A DNA stretch of 64,000 nucleotides from Sulfitobacter sp. DSM 110093 (GTDB lineage Bacteria; Pseudomonadota; Alphaproteobacteria; Rhodobacterales; Rhodobacteraceae). Each line of letters opens with the position of its first letter. Positions within the stretch are counted from its first letter, which is position 1. The translations under genes and the position numbers were made by a program. The stretch spans positions 555,001-619,000 of the forward strand of contig NZ_CP085167.1 in assembly GCF_022788715.1 (NCBI RefSeq). The letters are read 5' to 3'. The notes below the pieces were generated by a model. The model was given only the letters and a program-made list of their open reading frames with translations. It was not told the DNA's origin and did not search any database. This document shows, piece after piece, positions 35,328-44,862 of the stretch.

Positions 35328-35861
35328 ATGTCTCGAATTGGTAAGAAACCTGTCGCCATGCCTTCGGGCGTCTCGGCAGAGGTCAGCGGTCAGACGATTG
35401 AAGTGAAGGGCCCTAAGGGGACCCGCAGCTTCCGCGCGACTGACGACGTAACGCTGACGGTCGAAGACAGCGCAATCACTGTGACACCGCGCGGCAAGTC
35501 CAAGCGCGCACGTCAGCAGTGGGGCATGTCCCGGACTATGATCGAAAACCTGGTAACCGGTGTCACCACGGGCTTCAAAAAGGAGCTTGAGATCCAAGGT
35601 GTTGGTTATCGTGCTGCCATCAACGGCAACACGCTGCGCCTGAACCTCGGCCTCAGCCACGATGTCGACTATGTTGCGCCCGAGGGCGTCACCGTAACAG
35701 CACCGAAGCAGACCGAAATCGTTGTGGAAGGCATTGACGAACAGCTTGTTGGTCAGGTCGCTGCGAACATCCGCGCTTGGCGCAAGCCCGAGCCCTATAA
35801 GGGCAAAGGCATCCGCTATAAGGGTGAGTTCGTGTTCCGCAAAGAAGGCAAGAAGAAGTAA
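35328..35861 (+). CDS. rplF: 50S ribosomal protein L6
   Basis: 177 residues. L6 lies near the sarcin-ricin loop and the factor site. It has two similar domains, ending with [20 protein letters not shown]. The ATG at 35328 ([15 protein letters not shown]) follows AAGGAG. An in-frame upstream start at 35283 would overlap rpsH and is rejected. Confidence 0.98.
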   Translation: MSRIGKKPVAMPSGVSAEVSGQTIEVKGPKGTRSFRATDDVTLTVEDSAITVTPRGKSKRARQQWGMSRTMIENLVTGVTTGFKKELEIQGVGYRAAINGNTLRLNLGLSHDVDYVAPEGVTVTAPKQTEIVVEGIDEQLVGQVAANIRAWRKPEPYKGKGIRYKGEFVFRKEGKKK

Positions 35862-35872
35862 GGAACGGAAAG

Positions 35873-36232
35873 ATGGCAAACACCAAAAGACAGCTGTTCC
35901 TGAAACGCCGCATGCGCGTTCGGAACAAACTCCGCAAAGTGAACGCCGGGCGCATGCGCCTGTCGGTACACCGTTCGTCCAAGAACATCTCGGCTCAGCT
36001 GATCGACGATGTGAACGGCGTTACACTTGCATCCGCCTCCACCATGGAGAAGGATCTGGGCGTCGTTGGCAAAAACAATGTCGAAGCGGCAACCAAGGTC
36101 GGCGCATTGATCGCCGAGCGTGCCAAGAAAGCTGGCGTGGAAGAAGCATACTTCGACCGTGGCGGTTTCTTGTTCCACGGCAAAGTGAAAGCCTTGGCCG
36201 AAGCGGCCCGCGAAGGCGGTCTGAAGATCTGA
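35873..36232 (+). CDS. rplR: 50S ribosomal protein L18
   Basis: 119 residues. L18 binds 5S rRNA together with L5. The pattern [20 protein letters not shown] and the C-terminal [20 protein letters not shown] are diagnostic. A 168-base structured gap follows, longer than usual before rpsE. Confidence 0.98.
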   Translation: MANTKRQLFLKRRMRVRNKLRKVNAGRMRLSVHRSSKNISAQLIDDVNGVTLASASTMEKDLGVVGKNNVEAATKVGALIAERAKKAGVEEAYFDRGGFLFHGKVKALAEAAREGGLKI

Positions 36233-36238
36233 TTGTGC

Positions 36239-36325
36239 GGTGCGTGGGCGACCACGCACCTGCTTTCATATGGAGGCTGCGCCGCGTGTGCAGCTTTCCT
36301 ACGAAGAGGGCCACGCTGGCCCTCT
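36239..36325 (+). repeat. Two perfect hairpins in the rplR-rpsE gap
   Basis: GGTGCGTGG (36239-36247), GCGA tetraloop, CCACGCACC (36252-36260). AGAGGGCC (36305-36312), 5-base loop, GGCCCTCT (36318-36325). Neither has a T tract. They may limit read-through or protect the rpsE mRNA end. Confidence 0.65.
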
Positions 36326-36400
36326 CGATGATCCGGGGGCCGCTGGCCCACCAGGATTGACCAAAGGGGCCAATGGGCCACAGAAAAAGGAAGATGCCAG

Positions 36401-36982
36401 ATGGCAAGAGATGACAACCGTGGGGGCAACCGCCGCAACCAGCGCGACGAGACCCCGGAATTCGCTGACCGTCTGGTCGCGATCAACCGCGTGTCCAAGA
36501 CCGTTAAGGGTGGTAAGCGTTTTGGCTTTGCCGCACTTGTAGTCGTGGGCGATCAGAAAGGCCGCGTCGGCTTTGGTAAGGGTAAAGCGAAAGAAGTACC
36601 CGAGGCCATCCGCAAGGCAACTGAGCAAGCCAAGCGTCAGATGATCCGCGTGCAACTGCGCGAAGGTCGTACGCTGCACCATGACATGCACGGCCGCCAC
36701 GGCGCCGGCAAAGTCATCATGCGTACAGCACCTGAAGGTACCGGTATCATCGCCGGTGGTCCGATGCGTGCCGTATTCGAGATGCTGGGCGTAAAGGACG
36801 TTGTGTCCAAGTCGGTCGGTTCGCAGAACCCATACAACATGATCCGCGCCACTTTGGACGGTCTGAGAAAAGAGCAATCGCCCCGTTCCGTCGCGCAGCG
36901 TCGCGGCAAGAAAGTGGCTGACATTCTGCCCAAGCGTGATGACAACGTTGAGTCCTCCGCACAAGTGGCTGAGGAGGCATAA
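36401..36982 (+). CDS. rpsE: 30S ribosomal protein S5
   Basis: 193 residues. S5 lines the mRNA channel and affects decoding accuracy. It has a polar N-terminal extension ([18 protein letters not shown]), then the double-stranded RNA-binding part ([20 protein letters not shown]) and [27 protein letters not shown] lies before the ATG. It is followed 2 bases later by rpmD. Confidence 0.98.
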   Translation: MARDDNRGGNRRNQRDETPEFADRLVAINRVSKTVKGGKRFGFAALVVVGDQKGRVGFGKGKAKEVPEAIRKATEQAKRQMIRVQLREGRTLHHDMHGRHGAGKVIMRTAPEGTGIIAGGPMRAVFEMLGVKDVVSKSVGSQNPYNMIRATLDGLRKEQSPRSVAQRRGKKVADILPKRDDNVESSAQVAEEA

Positions 36983-36984
36983 GC

Positions 36985-37173
36985 ATGGCCAAGACACTCG
37001 TAATCAAGCAGGTCGGTTCGCCGATCCGCCGCCCCGCTAAGCAAAAGGCAACTCTGGTTGGCCTGGGTCTGAACAAAATGGGCCGCACCCGTGAACTGGA
37101 AGATACACCTTCCGTCCGCGGCATGATCAACAAGGTCTCGCACATGGTCGAGATCGTCGAAGAGAAAGGCTGA
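36985..37173 (+). CDS. rpmD: 50S ribosomal protein L30
   Basis: 62 residues beginning [20 protein letters not shown] and containing [20 protein letters not shown], the L30 signature. L30 is a small protein on the 50S surface near 23S domain II. Its usual partner rplO is cut off by a terminator and 394 bases of intergenic sequence. Confidence 0.97.
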   Translation: MAKTLVIKQVGSPIRRPAKQKATLVGLGLNKMGRTRELEDTPSVRGMINKVSHMVEIVEEKG

Positions 37174-37213
37174 ACTTTAGGTTCAGCGGTAGAGTGGGCA
37201 ACCGCTTTACAAA

Positions 37214-37249
37214 AACGCCTCGCAGGAAACTGCGGGGCGTTTTGTTTTT
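37214..37249 (+). terminator. Terminator after rpmD
   Basis: AACGCC.CGCAG pairs with CTGCG.GGCGTT around GAAA (37214-37242), then TTGTTTTTT. A strong intrinsic terminator in the middle of the spc genes. Confidence 0.9.
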
Positions 37250-37443
37250 TGGGCTGATTGTGCCACCGGCCCGGGATCAAGCCTTAGGCGCCGGGCGGGC
37301 TGGCGAGTGAGGTTTGGCGCTCTTCTGCGCAGTCACACTATTGCTGCAAGCTAAAGTGTCATGGATCACTGTTGAAGTCGCCACCTCACGGGCAGGCGAT
37401 GGCCTGTGTTGCCTCGTAAGAGCTCATGCGTTCCGCCAACCCC

Positions 37444-37472
37444 TTGTCACGCCTTCCGGCATCCCCTATACG
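37444..37472 (+). promoter_or_regulatory. Sigma-70-type promoter of rplO
   Basis: -35 TTGTCA (37444-37449), 17-bp spacer, -10 TATACG (37467-37472), the same -10 hexamer as the str promoter. Confidence 0.75.
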
Positions 37473-37567
37473 CCCCCGGTGGCCCGTGTTGGGTTGCAAT
37501 GGAATCGAAACGCCGCGTTTGGCCGCTCCCGTCGCTGGGGGCCATTTCCGGCAAAAGGAGAAGCGAC

Positions 37568-38050
37568 ATGAAACTGCACGAACTTTCCGACAACGAAGGC
37601 GCAACCAAGAAACGTATGCGCGTTGGCCGTGGCCCTGGCTCCGGCAAGGGTAAAATGGGTGGCCGTGGTATCAAAGGTCAAAAGTCCCGTTCCGGCGTGG
37701 CGATCAAGGGCTTTGAAGGCGGCCAGATGCCGATCTATCAGCGTCTGCCCAAGCGTGGCTTTAACAAGCCCAACCGCAAGTCTTTCGCTGTTGTGAACCT
37801 AGGCCTGATCCAGAAATTCATCGACGCCAAGAAGATCGACGCTGGCAACACCATCGACGGTGCTGCTCTGGTTGCGTCCGGTCTGGTCCGTCGTGAGCTG
37901 GACGGTATCCGCGTTCTGGCCAAAGGTGACATCACCTCCAAGATCGACCTGAACGTTGCCGGCGCTTCTAAGTCTGCCATCGAGGCGGTCGAGAAGGCGG
38001 GCGGCAAGGTGACTGTGACTGCCCCCAAGGCGGTCGAAGCATCCGAGTAA
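37568..38050 (+). CDS. rplO: 50S ribosomal protein L15
   Basis: 160 residues. L15 is a late-assembling protein with a long basic, Gly-rich N-terminal arm ([20 protein letters not shown], then [20 protein letters not shown]). The ATG at 37568 ([11 protein letters not shown]) follows AAAAGGAGAAG; the open frame upstream is unconserved. It has its own promoter. Confidence 0.98.
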   Translation: MKLHELSDNEGATKKRMRVGRGPGSGKGKMGGRGIKGQKSRSGVAIKGFEGGQMPIYQRLPKRGFNKPNRKSFAVVNLGLIQKFIDAKKIDAGNTIDGAALVASGLVRRELDGIRVLAKGDITSKIDLNVAGASKSAIEAVEKAGGKVTVTAPKAVEASE

Positions 38051-38109
38051 TGCGGCCTTAAGGCTTGTGAGCGGCGCGCCAGCCGCTTACATATCCTCAA
38101 GTTTTCCCG

Positions 38110-38147
38110 AACGCCGCCCGCCGGAAAACGGCCCGGGCGGCGTTTTT
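38110..38147 (+). terminator. Terminator or attenuator between rplO and secY
   Basis: AACGCCGCCCG (38110-38120) pairs with CGGGCGGCGTT (38134-38144) followed by TTT; the loop holds another small CCG/CGG stem. It lies only 22 bases before the secY start, so partial read-through (or a promoter hidden in it) is needed for secY. Confidence 0.8.
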
Positions 38148-38169
38148 GCAACAAAAGAAGAGACCCCTC

Positions 38170-39552
38170 ATGGTATCTGCCGTCGAAAACATGGCCGCGA
38201 ACACGAGCTGGGCCGCATTGGGCAAGGCAACTGACCTGCGCAACCGGATCCTGTTCACGCTCGGGCTGCTTATCGTTTACCGCCTTGGCACCTTTATCCC
38301 GGTGCCCGGCATCGATGGTGGGGCGCTGCGTGACTTCATGGAAAGCGCGGGCCAAGGCATCGGCGGCATGGTGTCGATGTTCACCGGCGGCGCGCTAGGC
38401 CGGATGGGTATCTTTGCTTTGGGCATCATGCCTTATATTTCGGCCTCGATCATCGTTCAGCTGCTGACCTCCATGGTTCCGGCGCTTGAGCAGTTGAAGA
38501 AAGAGGGCGAGCAGGGCCGTAAGAAGATCAACCAGTACACACGCTACGGCACCGTGGCGCTGGCGACTTTGCAGTCCTATGGCCTCGCGGTCAGCCTTCA
38601 GGCGGGTGACATTGTTGCTGACGGGCAGATGGGCTTTGGCTTTATCGCGGCCTGTATGATTACCCTTGTGGGCGGTACAATGTTCCTAATGTGGCTGGGT
38701 GAGCAGATCACCGCACGCGGCATCGGCAACGGTATTTCACTGATCATCTTCGTCGGCATCATCGCCGAAGTTCCCGCCGCCATTGCCCAGTTCTTTGCTT
38801 CGGGCCGCTCTGGCGCGATCAGCCCAGCGGTGATCGTGGGCGTGCTGGTCATGGTGATTGCGACGATCATGTTCGTGGTCTTCATGGAGCGCGCGTTGCG
38901 CAAGATCCATATCCAGTACCCCCGTCGCCAAGTCGGCATGAAGATGTATGATGGCGGCACGTCGCACCTGCCGATCAAAGTGAACCCCGCAGGCGTGATC
39001 CCGGCAATCTTTGCCTCCTCACTGCTGCTTCTGCCAGTGACGGTCAGCACATTCTCGGGCAACTCCACCAGCCCTGTGATGTCTTGGCTCTTGGCGAACT
39101 TCGGCCCCGGCCAGCCGCTTTATCTGCTGTTCTTCGTGGGTATGATCGTATTCTTCGCTTATTTCTATACGTTCAACGTCAGCTTCAAACCCGATGACGT
39201 CGCTGACAACCTCAAGAACCAGAACGGTTTCGTGCCGGGCATCCGTCCGGGCAAGCGCACCGCTGAGTATCTTGAGTATGTCGTGAACCGCATTCTGGTG
39301 TTGGGTTCGTTCTACCTCGCTGCGGTCTGTGTTCTGCCGGAAATTCTGCGCGGTCAGTTCGCTATTCCCTTCTACTTCGGCGGTACATCGGTGCTGATCG
39401 TCGTGTCGGTGACCATGGACACTATCCAACAGGTGCAGAGCCATCTGCTCGCGCATCAATACGAAGGTTTGCTTGAACGCTCGCAATTGCGCGGCAAAGG
39501 TGCAGGCAAAGGCAAAGGTACACGCAAGAAACGGAGCCCCGTACGTCGATGA
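38170..39552 (+). CDS. secY: Preprotein translocase subunit SecY
   Basis: 460 residues with ten transmembrane helices; the core channel of SecYEG. Family blocks are [40 protein letters not shown] sequence and the cytosolic loop [20 protein letters not shown]. The ATG at 38170 follows AAGAAGAG; Met16 of the track frame is an alternative giving [12 protein letters not shown]. The basic C-terminal tail ends RKKRSPVRR. It overlaps adk by 4 bases. Confidence 0.97.
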   Translation: MVSAVENMAANTSWAALGKATDLRNRILFTLGLLIVYRLGTFIPVPGIDGGALRDFMESAGQGIGGMVSMFTGGALGRMGIFALGIMPYISASIIVQLLTSMVPALEQLKKEGEQGRKKINQYTRYGTVALATLQSYGLAVSLQAGDIVADGQMGFGFIAACMITLVGGTMFLMWLGEQITARGIGNGISLIIFVGIIAEVPAAIAQFFASGRSGAISPAVIVGVLVMVIATIMFVVFMERALRKIHIQYPRRQVGMKMYDGGTSHLPIKVNPAGVIPAIFASSLLLLPVTVSTFSGNSTSPVMSWLLANFGPGQPLYLLFFVGMIVFFAYFYTFNVSFKPDDVADNLKNQNGFVPGIRPGKRTAEYLEYVVNRILVLGSFYLAAVCVLPEILRGQFAIPFYFGGTSVLIVVSVTMDTIQQVQSHLLAHQYEGLLERSQLRGKGAGKGKGTRKKRSPVRR

Positions 39553-40196
39553 ACATTATTCTACTCGGGCCTCCGGGCGCAGGCAAAGGCACCCAAGCAC
39601 GTCATCTCGTCGAGACCCGCAATATGGTCCAACTCTCCACCGGCGACATGCTGCGTGAAGCGAAAGACAGCGGTACAGAGATGGGCAAGATCGTCGCGGA
39701 CGTTATGGACCGTGGCGCGCTGGTCACCGATGAGATCGTCATTGGCCTGATCCGTGAAAAGCTGACCGACAAGGCCGAGCATGGCGGTTTCATCTTTGAC
39801 GGGTTTCCGCGCACGCTCGCCCAAGCCGACGCATTGGCTGAATTGATGGCGGATGAAGGTCAAAACCTTGATGCCGTGATTGAGATGAAGGTCGACGATG
39901 AGGCGCTGGTCGCCCGCATCACCGCCCGCTCCACCTGCGCAAGCTGCGGTGAGGTTTACAACGACCTGACCAAGCCGATCCCGGAAGATGGCAAATGCAG
40001 CAACTGCGGCGGCACCGAGTTCAAACGCCGGGCGGACGACAATGAGGAAAGCCTCAAGACCCGTCTGATGGCCTATTACAAACAGACCTCTCCGTTGCTC
40101 GGCTATTACTATGCCAAAGACATGCTTCAGAGCGTTAATGGTTTGGGTAAGATCGACGAAGTTCGCGCCGAGATCGCAGCAATCCTCGACGCTTGA
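39549..40196 (+). CDS. adk: Adenylate kinase, zinc-binding LID type
   Basis: 215 residues. It converts ATP plus AMP to two ADP in the cytoplasm. The P-loop GPPGAGKGT is at residues 7-15, and [12 protein letters not shown] and the C-terminal arginines are in place. The LID has four cysteines, C130-X2-C133 and C150-X2-C153, so it should bind structural zinc. Its start overlaps secY (ATGA). Confidence 0.97.
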   Translation: MNIILLGPPGAGKGTQARHLVETRNMVQLSTGDMLREAKDSGTEMGKIVADVMDRGALVTDEIVIGLIREKLTDKAEHGGFIFDGFPRTLAQADALAELMADEGQNLDAVIEMKVDDEALVARITARSTCASCGEVYNDLTKPIPEDGKCSNCGGTEFKRRADDNEESLKTRLMAYYKQTSPLLGYYYAKDMLQSVNGLGKIDEVRAEIAAILDA

Positions 40197-40260
40197 TCGG
40201 GTCGCAGGGAAGGGCAGGCGGCGACGCTCTCTTTCCCTAGATGACGCATCGGCAGCACAG

Positions 40261-40303
40261 TTTTGCGCAGTGGCTTGACGCCCTGCGCAAAACCTCATAG
40301 TCA
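40261..40303 (+). promoter_or_regulatory. rpsM promoter with a dyad over the -35 box
   Basis: -35 TTGACG (40275-40280), 17-bp spacer, -10 TAGTCA (40298-40303). Perfect 10-bp arms TTTTGCGCAG (40261-40270) and CTGCGCAAAA (40283-40292) flank the -35; equivalent points of the arms are about two helical turns apart. This could be an operator or simply an adk mRNA 3' stem. Confidence 0.6.
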
Positions 40304-40459
40304 CCCCTATCTCGCGAGAGAATCAAATTGCGGCAAGGGTTCAGCCCAACCCCGCAAGATCACCTGATCAGCCTCAGCCCGATGGCCTTATAGCCTCGGG
40401 CTTGTGTTGTGAAAAAAGGGTCTGGAACGACGGACCCGCAACGAAAAGGAATAGCTAAC

Positions 40460-40828
40460 GTGGCACGTATTGCCGGCGTAAACATCCCGACTGCAAAGCG
40501 GGTTCCAATCGCCCTCACCTATATCACCGGTATTGGCACTTCCTCCGCCAAAGCCATTTGCGAAGCCGTTGGCATTGACGCGACCCGTCGCGTTAACGAA
40601 CTGTCCGACGCCGAAGTTCTGGCCGTGCGTGAGCACATCGACGCCAACTACACCGTCGAAGGCGACCTGCGTCGTGACACGCAGATGAACATCAAGCGCC
40701 TGATGGACCTTGGTTGCTACCGTGGCCTGCGCCACCGTCGTAACCTGCCCGTCCGTGGTCAGCGTACCCACACCAATGCTCGCACCCGCAAAGGCCCCGC
40801 AAAGGCCATTGCTGGCAAGAAGAAATAA
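40460..40828 (+). CDS. rpsM: 30S ribosomal protein S13
   Basis: 122 residues. S13 lies in the 30S head and contacts P-site tRNA and L5. It has the GTG start at 40460 ([20 protein letters not shown]), then [20 protein letters not shown] and the basic tail [28 protein letters not shown] precedes it. It starts the alpha cluster from its own promoter; rpmJ is absent here. Confidence 0.97.
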   Translation: MARIAGVNIPTAKRVPIALTYITGIGTSSAKAICEAVGIDATRRVNELSDAEVLAVREHIDANYTVEGDLRRDTQMNIKRLMDLGCYRGLRHRRNLPVRGQRTHTNARTRKGPAKAIAGKKK

Positions 40829-40843
40829 GGGAGGGTCTGATCA

Positions 40844-41233
40844 ATGGCACGCGATAAGACAAAGACCAAGCGTAAGGTCTCCAAGAACATCGCCGCAGGT
40901 GTGGCGCATGTGAACTCAAGCTTTAACAACACCAAGATCCTGATCTCGGATGTTCAAGGCAACGCAATCTCCTGGTCCTCCGCTGGCACCATGGGCTTTA
41001 AAGGGTCGCGTAAATCGACACCTTACGCAGCTCAGATGGCCGCAGAAGATGCTGGCCGCAAAGCTCAGGATCACGGCGTCAAGACGCTGGAAGTCGAAGT
41101 GCAAGGCCCCGGTTCCGGCCGTGAATCCGCACTGCGCGCTCTGGCTGCTGCCGGTTTCAACATCACTTCGATCCGTGATGTAACCCCGATGGCCCACAAC
41201 GGTTGCCGCCCGCCCAAACGCCGCCGCGTTTAA
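40844..41233 (+). CDS. rpsK: 30S ribosomal protein S11
   Basis: 129 residues. S11 forms part of the platform near the E-site mRNA. It contains [20 protein letters not shown], the block [20 protein letters not shown] and the end [26 protein letters not shown] precedes the ATG, 15 bases after rpsM. Confidence 0.98.
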   Translation: MARDKTKTKRKVSKNIAAGVAHVNSSFNNTKILISDVQGNAISWSSAGTMGFKGSRKSTPYAAQMAAEDAGRKAQDHGVKTLEVEVQGPGSGRESALRALAAAGFNITSIRDVTPMAHNGCRPPKRRRV

Positions 41234-41347
41234 GCCGGGACTGTTTGACATGGGGTCGCGCCTTACGTGCGGCCCCATACCGCTTTTCAGAAACCTCGAG
41301 CGTTTGTGTCATTTGGACATGAGGCACAAACAAGGATGGAGGGACGC

Positions 41348-42364
41348 ATGATCCACAAAAATTGGGCTGAATTGATCAAGCCGCAACAGCTGGACGTCAA
41401 GCCGGGCAATGACCCAGCCCGTCAGGCAACTGTTATGGCAGAACCGCTGGAGCGGGGCTTTGGCCTGACGCTCGGCAACGCGCTGCGCCGCGTGCTGATG
41501 TCTTCGCTGCAGGGTGCGGCAATCACATCCGTGCAGATCGACAACGTGCTGCACGAGTTTTCCTCCGTGGCCGGTGTGCGCGAAGACGTAACCGACATCA
41601 TCCTGAACCTTAAAGGCGTTAGCCTGCGCATGGAAGTCGAAGGGCCCAAGCGCCTGTCGATCTCTGCCAAAGGTCCGGGCGTTGTCACTGCCGGTGACAT
41701 CTCCGAATCCGCTGGTATCGAGATTCTGAACCGCGAGCATGTGATCTGCCACCTCGACGATGGTGCAGATGTCTACATGGAACTGACCGTCAACACCGGC
41801 AAGGGCTATGTCTCTGCCGACAAGAACAAGCCGGAAGATGCGCCCATCGGTCTGATCCCGATCGACGCGATCTATTCGCCGGTCAAGAAGGTCTCCTATG
41901 ACGTGCAGCCCACCCGTGAGGGCCAGGTGCTGGACTATGATAAGTTGACCATGAAAGTCGAAACAGACGGTTCCATCACGCCGGATGACGCCGTGGCCTT
42001 CGCCGCGCGCATTCTGCAGGACCAGCTGGGCATCTTCGTCAACTTCGACGAGCCGGAATCGGCGTCCCGTCAGGACGACGACGATGGTCTTGAGTTCAAC
42101 CCGCTGTTGCTCAAGAAGGTCGACGAGTTAGAACTGTCGGTGCGTTCGGCAAACTGCTTGAAGAACGACAACATCGTCTACATCGGCGATCTGATCCAGA
42201 AGACCGAAGCCGAAATGCTGCGGACGCCGAACTTTGGCCGCAAGTCCTTGAACGAGATCAAGGAAGTGCTGTCGGGCATGGGCCTGCACCTTGGCATGGA
42301 TGTCGAAGACTGGCCGCCAGAAAACATCGAAGACCTCGCCAAGAAGTTCGAGGATTCGTTCTAA
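41348..42364 (+). CDS. rpoA: DNA-directed RNA polymerase subunit alpha
   Basis: 338 residues. The N-terminal dimerisation domain (about 1-235) contains [20 protein letters not shown] and [11 protein letters not shown]; the C-terminal domain (about 255-330) binds UP elements and activators ([39 protein letters not shown]). The ATG at 41348 ([10 protein letters not shown]) follows GGAGGGACGC. The 27 in-frame codons upstream are rejected as unconserved. Confidence 0.98.
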   Translation: MIHKNWAELIKPQQLDVKPGNDPARQATVMAEPLERGFGLTLGNALRRVLMSSLQGAAITSVQIDNVLHEFSSVAGVREDVTDIILNLKGVSLRMEVEGPKRLSISAKGPGVVTAGDISESAGIEILNREHVICHLDDGADVYMELTVNTGKGYVSADKNKPEDAPIGLIPIDAIYSPVKKVSYDVQPTREGQVLDYDKLTMKVETDGSITPDDAVAFAARILQDQLGIFVNFDEPESASRQDDDDGLEFNPLLLKKVDELELSVRSANCLKNDNIVYIGDLIQKTEAEMLRTPNFGRKSLNEIKEVLSGMGLHLGMDVEDWPPENIEDLAKKFEDSF

Positions 42365-42374
42365 GAGACACGGA

Positions 42375-42422
42375 CCCGGAAACTTTTAAAGTTTCCGGGC
42401 CGATTTCTTCAAAAGAAATCGG
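42375..42422 (+). repeat. Hairpin repeat, copy 2 (rpoA-rplQ gap)
   Basis: First a 25-base palindrome: CCCGGAAACTTT (42375-42386) and AAAGTTTCCGGG (42388-42399) around one T. Then CCGATTTCTT (42400-42409) with AAGAAATCGG (42413-42422). It aligns with the rpoB-rpoC element (10372-10416). Confidence 0.8.
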
Positions 42423-42527
42423 GCACCGTTACGACCGGGTACAAGCCCCAAGGAGAGCCCGTGACACGCATCGCGGGCCAGACAAAGCAAAACCGCCCGT
42501 AGAGGGCATCACGATTGGAGTAAGACA

Positions 42528-42944
42528 ATGCGTCACGCACGTGGATACCGCCGCCTGAACCGTACACATGAACACCGCAAGGCGCTGTTCTCGAACATGG
42601 CAGGCTCGCTCATCGAGCATGAGCAAATCAAAACAACCTTGCCGAAAGCCAAGGAACTGAAGCCGATCATCGAAAAGATGATCACGTTGGCCAAACGCGG
42701 CGACCTGCACGCACGCCGTCAGGCCGCAAGCAAGCTGAAAGAAGACCAGTATGTCGCGAAACTGTTCGACATCCTCGGCCCGCGCTACAAAGACCGCCAA
42801 GGTGGTTACGTTCGCGTTCTGAAAGCTGGCTTCCGCTATGGTGACATGGCGCCGATGGCGATCATCGAATTCGTCGACCGCGACCGCGACGCCAAAGGCG
42901 CCGCAGACAAAGCGCGTCTGGCTGAAGAAGACGCCGCAGAATAA
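42528..42944 (+). CDS. rplQ: 50S ribosomal protein L17
   Basis: 138 residues. L17 is a 50S protein close to the tunnel exit. The start [20 protein letters not shown] and the block [21 protein letters not shown] [20 protein letters not shown] are typical. The tail is slightly extended and charged ([20 protein letters not shown]). GGAG precedes the ATG. Last gene of the ribosomal block. Confidence 0.98.
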   Translation: MRHARGYRRLNRTHEHRKALFSNMAGSLIEHEQIKTTLPKAKELKPIIEKMITLAKRGDLHARRQAASKLKEDQYVAKLFDILGPRYKDRQGGYVRVLKAGFRYGDMAPMAIIEFVDRDRDAKGAADKARLAEEDAAE

Positions 42945-42966
42945 GATTTCGCAGATTGCGGATTGG

Positions 42967-42996
42967 AAAGCCCTGCCATCTGGCGGGGCTTTTTCT
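42967..42996 (+). terminator. Terminator after rplQ
   Basis: AAAGCCCTGCC pairs with GGCGGGGCTTT around ATCT, then TTCTTTT. It closes the alpha cluster. Confidence 0.9.
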
Positions 42997-43053
42997 TTTG
43001 AGCGCGGGGAAAGGCAGTTGCACCAGTGAAGGCGGCTGCGCATATCAGGGAGT

Positions 43054-43158
43054 ATGAAATACTTTTTGGCGTTCTTGATACCGCTGGCTGCATCAGACAC
43101 GGTTGGCCATCTGCGCCCGCATCATGACACAGCCGCCGTGATCGGCGCAGCGGCCTAG
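43054..43158 (+). CDS. Possible 34-aa peptide, perhaps a reduced DUF6732-like protein
   Basis: ATG at 43054 opens 34 codons and TAG ends at 43158, just before the rarA ribosome binding site. The N terminus (MKYFLAFLIPLAASDT) looks like a short signal or membrane segment, and it continues VGHLRPHHDTAAVIGAAA. I recall small His-rich DUF6732 proteins at this place in related genomes; this may be a shortened remnant. The Shine-Dalgarno-like AGGGAG is too close to the ATG. Low confidence that it is expressed. Confidence 0.35.
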   Translation: MKYFLAFLIPLAASDTVGHLRPHHDTAAVIGAAA

Positions 43159-43166
43159 GGGGTAGT

Positions 43167-44477
43167 ATGGCGGATTTATTCGGCGACAGCGACGTAGCGG
43201 CAGCAGACAGCGGCCACCGGCCATTGGCAGACCGCTTGCGCCCGCGCGCATTGGCGGAGGTTATCGGGCAGGAACAAGTGCTTGGCCCCGATGCGCCGCT
43301 GACGGTAATGCTTGCGTCGGGTGCATTGTCGTCGCTGGTCTTTTGGGGTCCTCCGGGGGTGGGAAAGACGACCATCGCGCGTCTTTTGGCGGATGAAACA
43401 GATCTACATTTCGTACAAATCAGCGCAATTTTCTCTGGCGTGCCGGAACTGCGCAAGGTTTTTGACGCGGCCAAGCTGCGGCGGCGACAGGGGCAGGGGA
43501 CGCTGCTATTTGTCGATGAAATCCACCGCTTCAACAAAGCGCAGCAAGACGGGTTTCTGCCGCATATGGAGGATGGAACGATCCTTTTGGTTGGTGCGAC
43601 AACGGAAAACCCCAGCTTTGAACTAAACGCCGCGGTGCTTTCTCGGGCGCAAGTGCTGGTGTTAGAGCGCCTGCCGCATGACGATCTTGAACGATTGGCG
43701 CAACGGGCAGAGCACGAGTTAGGCAAGCCGTTGCCGTTACAACCTGACGCCCGCGAGGCGCTATTGGAAATGGCCGATGGGGACGGGCGCGCTTTGCTGA
43801 ACCTGATCGAACAGGTGACTGCGTGGAAGGGCGATGAATTGCTCGATAAGACCGGGCTCTCCAAACGCTTGATGCGCCGCGCGGCACAGTACGACAAGTC
43901 AGGCGATTCGCACTACAACCTGATATCGGCGCTGCACAAGTCCATGCGTGGGTCAGACCCCGATGCGGCGCTTTATTGGCTGGGGCGGATGCTCGAGGGA
44001 GGCGAAGACCCCCGTTATCTGATGCGCCGTATTACCCGGATGGCGGTCGAGGACGTGGGCCTTGCCGATCCACAGGCGCAGGCCTTTTGCCTTCAGGCTT
44101 GGGAGACATACGAGAGGCTCGGCAGTCCTGAGGGGGAGTTGGCCATCGCGCAAGCGTTGACCTACATCTGCCTCGCGCCAAAATCGAACGCTGTTTACAA
44201 GGCCTATAAAGGCGCGCGCAAACTGGCGCGGAGCACCGGGTCAGAGCCGCCGCCCAAACATATCCTCAACGCGCCGACCAAGCTGATGAAGGAACAGGGC
44301 TACGGCAGCGGCTATGCCTATGACCATGATGCCGAAGACGGATTTTCGGGGCAGAACTACTTTCCCGATACGATGGCGCGGCCCAGCCTGTACGAACCGG
44401 TCGAACGCGGCTTTGAACGTGAGTTGAAAAAGCGGCAGGATTACTTTGCAGGGCTTAGGGCTAAGCGGAAAACTTGA
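43167..44477 (+). CDS. rarA: Replication-associated recombination protein A (RarA/MgsA)
   Basis: 436-residue AAA+ ATPase acting at stalled replication forks. Walker A GPPGVGKTT (61-69), Walker B LLFVDE (113-118) and sensor 1 GATTENPSF (143-151) are intact. The C-terminal tetramerisation part has KSMRGSDPDAALYWLGRMLE and RRITRMAVEDVGLADPQAQA. AGGGGGT lies before the ATG. It heads an operon with crcB, rluC, a HAD gene and the ATP12 gene. Confidence 0.95.
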   Translation: MADLFGDSDVAAADSGHRPLADRLRPRALAEVIGQEQVLGPDAPLTVMLASGALSSLVFWGPPGVGKTTIARLLADETDLHFVQISAIFSGVPELRKVFDAAKLRRRQGQGTLLFVDEIHRFNKAQQDGFLPHMEDGTILLVGATTENPSFELNAAVLSRAQVLVLERLPHDDLERLAQRAEHELGKPLPLQPDAREALLEMADGDGRALLNLIEQVTAWKGDELLDKTGLSKRLMRRAAQYDKSGDSHYNLISALHKSMRGSDPDAALYWLGRMLEGGEDPRYLMRRITRMAVEDVGLADPQAQAFCLQAWETYERLGSPEGELAIAQALTYICLAPKSNAVYKAYKGARKLARSTGSEPPPKHILNAPTKLMKEQGYGSGYAYDHDAEDGFSGQNYFPDTMARPSLYEPVERGFERELKKRQDYFAGLRAKRKT

Positions 44478-44508
44478 CTCCGGGCCGTGCCCGCGCGATG
44501 GGGTGTCG

Positions 44509-44862
44509 ATGATGAAAACACTGATCATGGTGGCCCTCGGCGGCGCTTTGGGCGCCAGCTTGCGGTTCCTTGTCGGGGTCGCGGTGGGCTTTCCGCTGGG
44601 CACCTTGGCCGTCAATGTCACTGGCTCGCTGGCGATTGGCGTGGTCTGGGTGCTGGCCGACAAGACGTCGCTGCTGCTGCCCTTCTTGATGACTGGGCTG
44701 CTGGGCGGTTTCACGACCTTTTCGGCGTTTTCACTCGATACCCTGCGGCTGCTTGAAGCGGGCCGTGCAGGGGTCGCATTTTCATATGTGGGGGCCTCGG
44801 TGATCTTGTCGCTGGCCGCCTGTTTGCTGGGCCTCTGGTTGGCCCGAGAGGTGTTGGCATGA
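44509..44862 (+). CDS. crcB: Fluoride channel CrcB/FluC
   Basis: 117 residues, four transmembrane helices. The dual-topology fluoride exporter motifs are present: GGALGASLRF (11-20), NVTGSLAIG (36-44) and GLLGGFTTFSAFSLD (63-77), the last giving the phenylalanine and sodium-site residues. Two adjacent ATGs (44509, 44512) are possible starts. No fluoride riboswitch is seen in front; it is inside an operon. It overlaps the rluC start by 4 bases. Confidence 0.93.
   Translation: MMKTLIMVALGGALGASLRFLVGVAVGFPLGTLAVNVTGSLAIGVVWVLADKTSLLLPFLMTGLLGGFTTFSAFSLDTLRLLEAGRAGVAFSYVGASVILSLAACLLGLWLAREVLA

Larger units (their letters stand above)
37174..37567 (+). other. Intergenic region between rpmD and rplO
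   Basis: 394 bases with no credible gene. It holds the rpmD terminator (37214-37242), a promoter (37444-37472) and an rplO leader of about 90 bases. The remaining 200 bases show no clear motif; the small open frames lack ribosome binding sites and typical codon use. Confidence 0.7.

Noticed and set aside
37314..37571. Open frame between rpmD and rplO
   Set aside because: Crosses the rplO promoter and leader; no ribosome binding site and no family similarity.
44478..44508. Fluoride riboswitch before crcB
   Set aside because: Only 31 bases separate rarA and crcB; no room for the motif.
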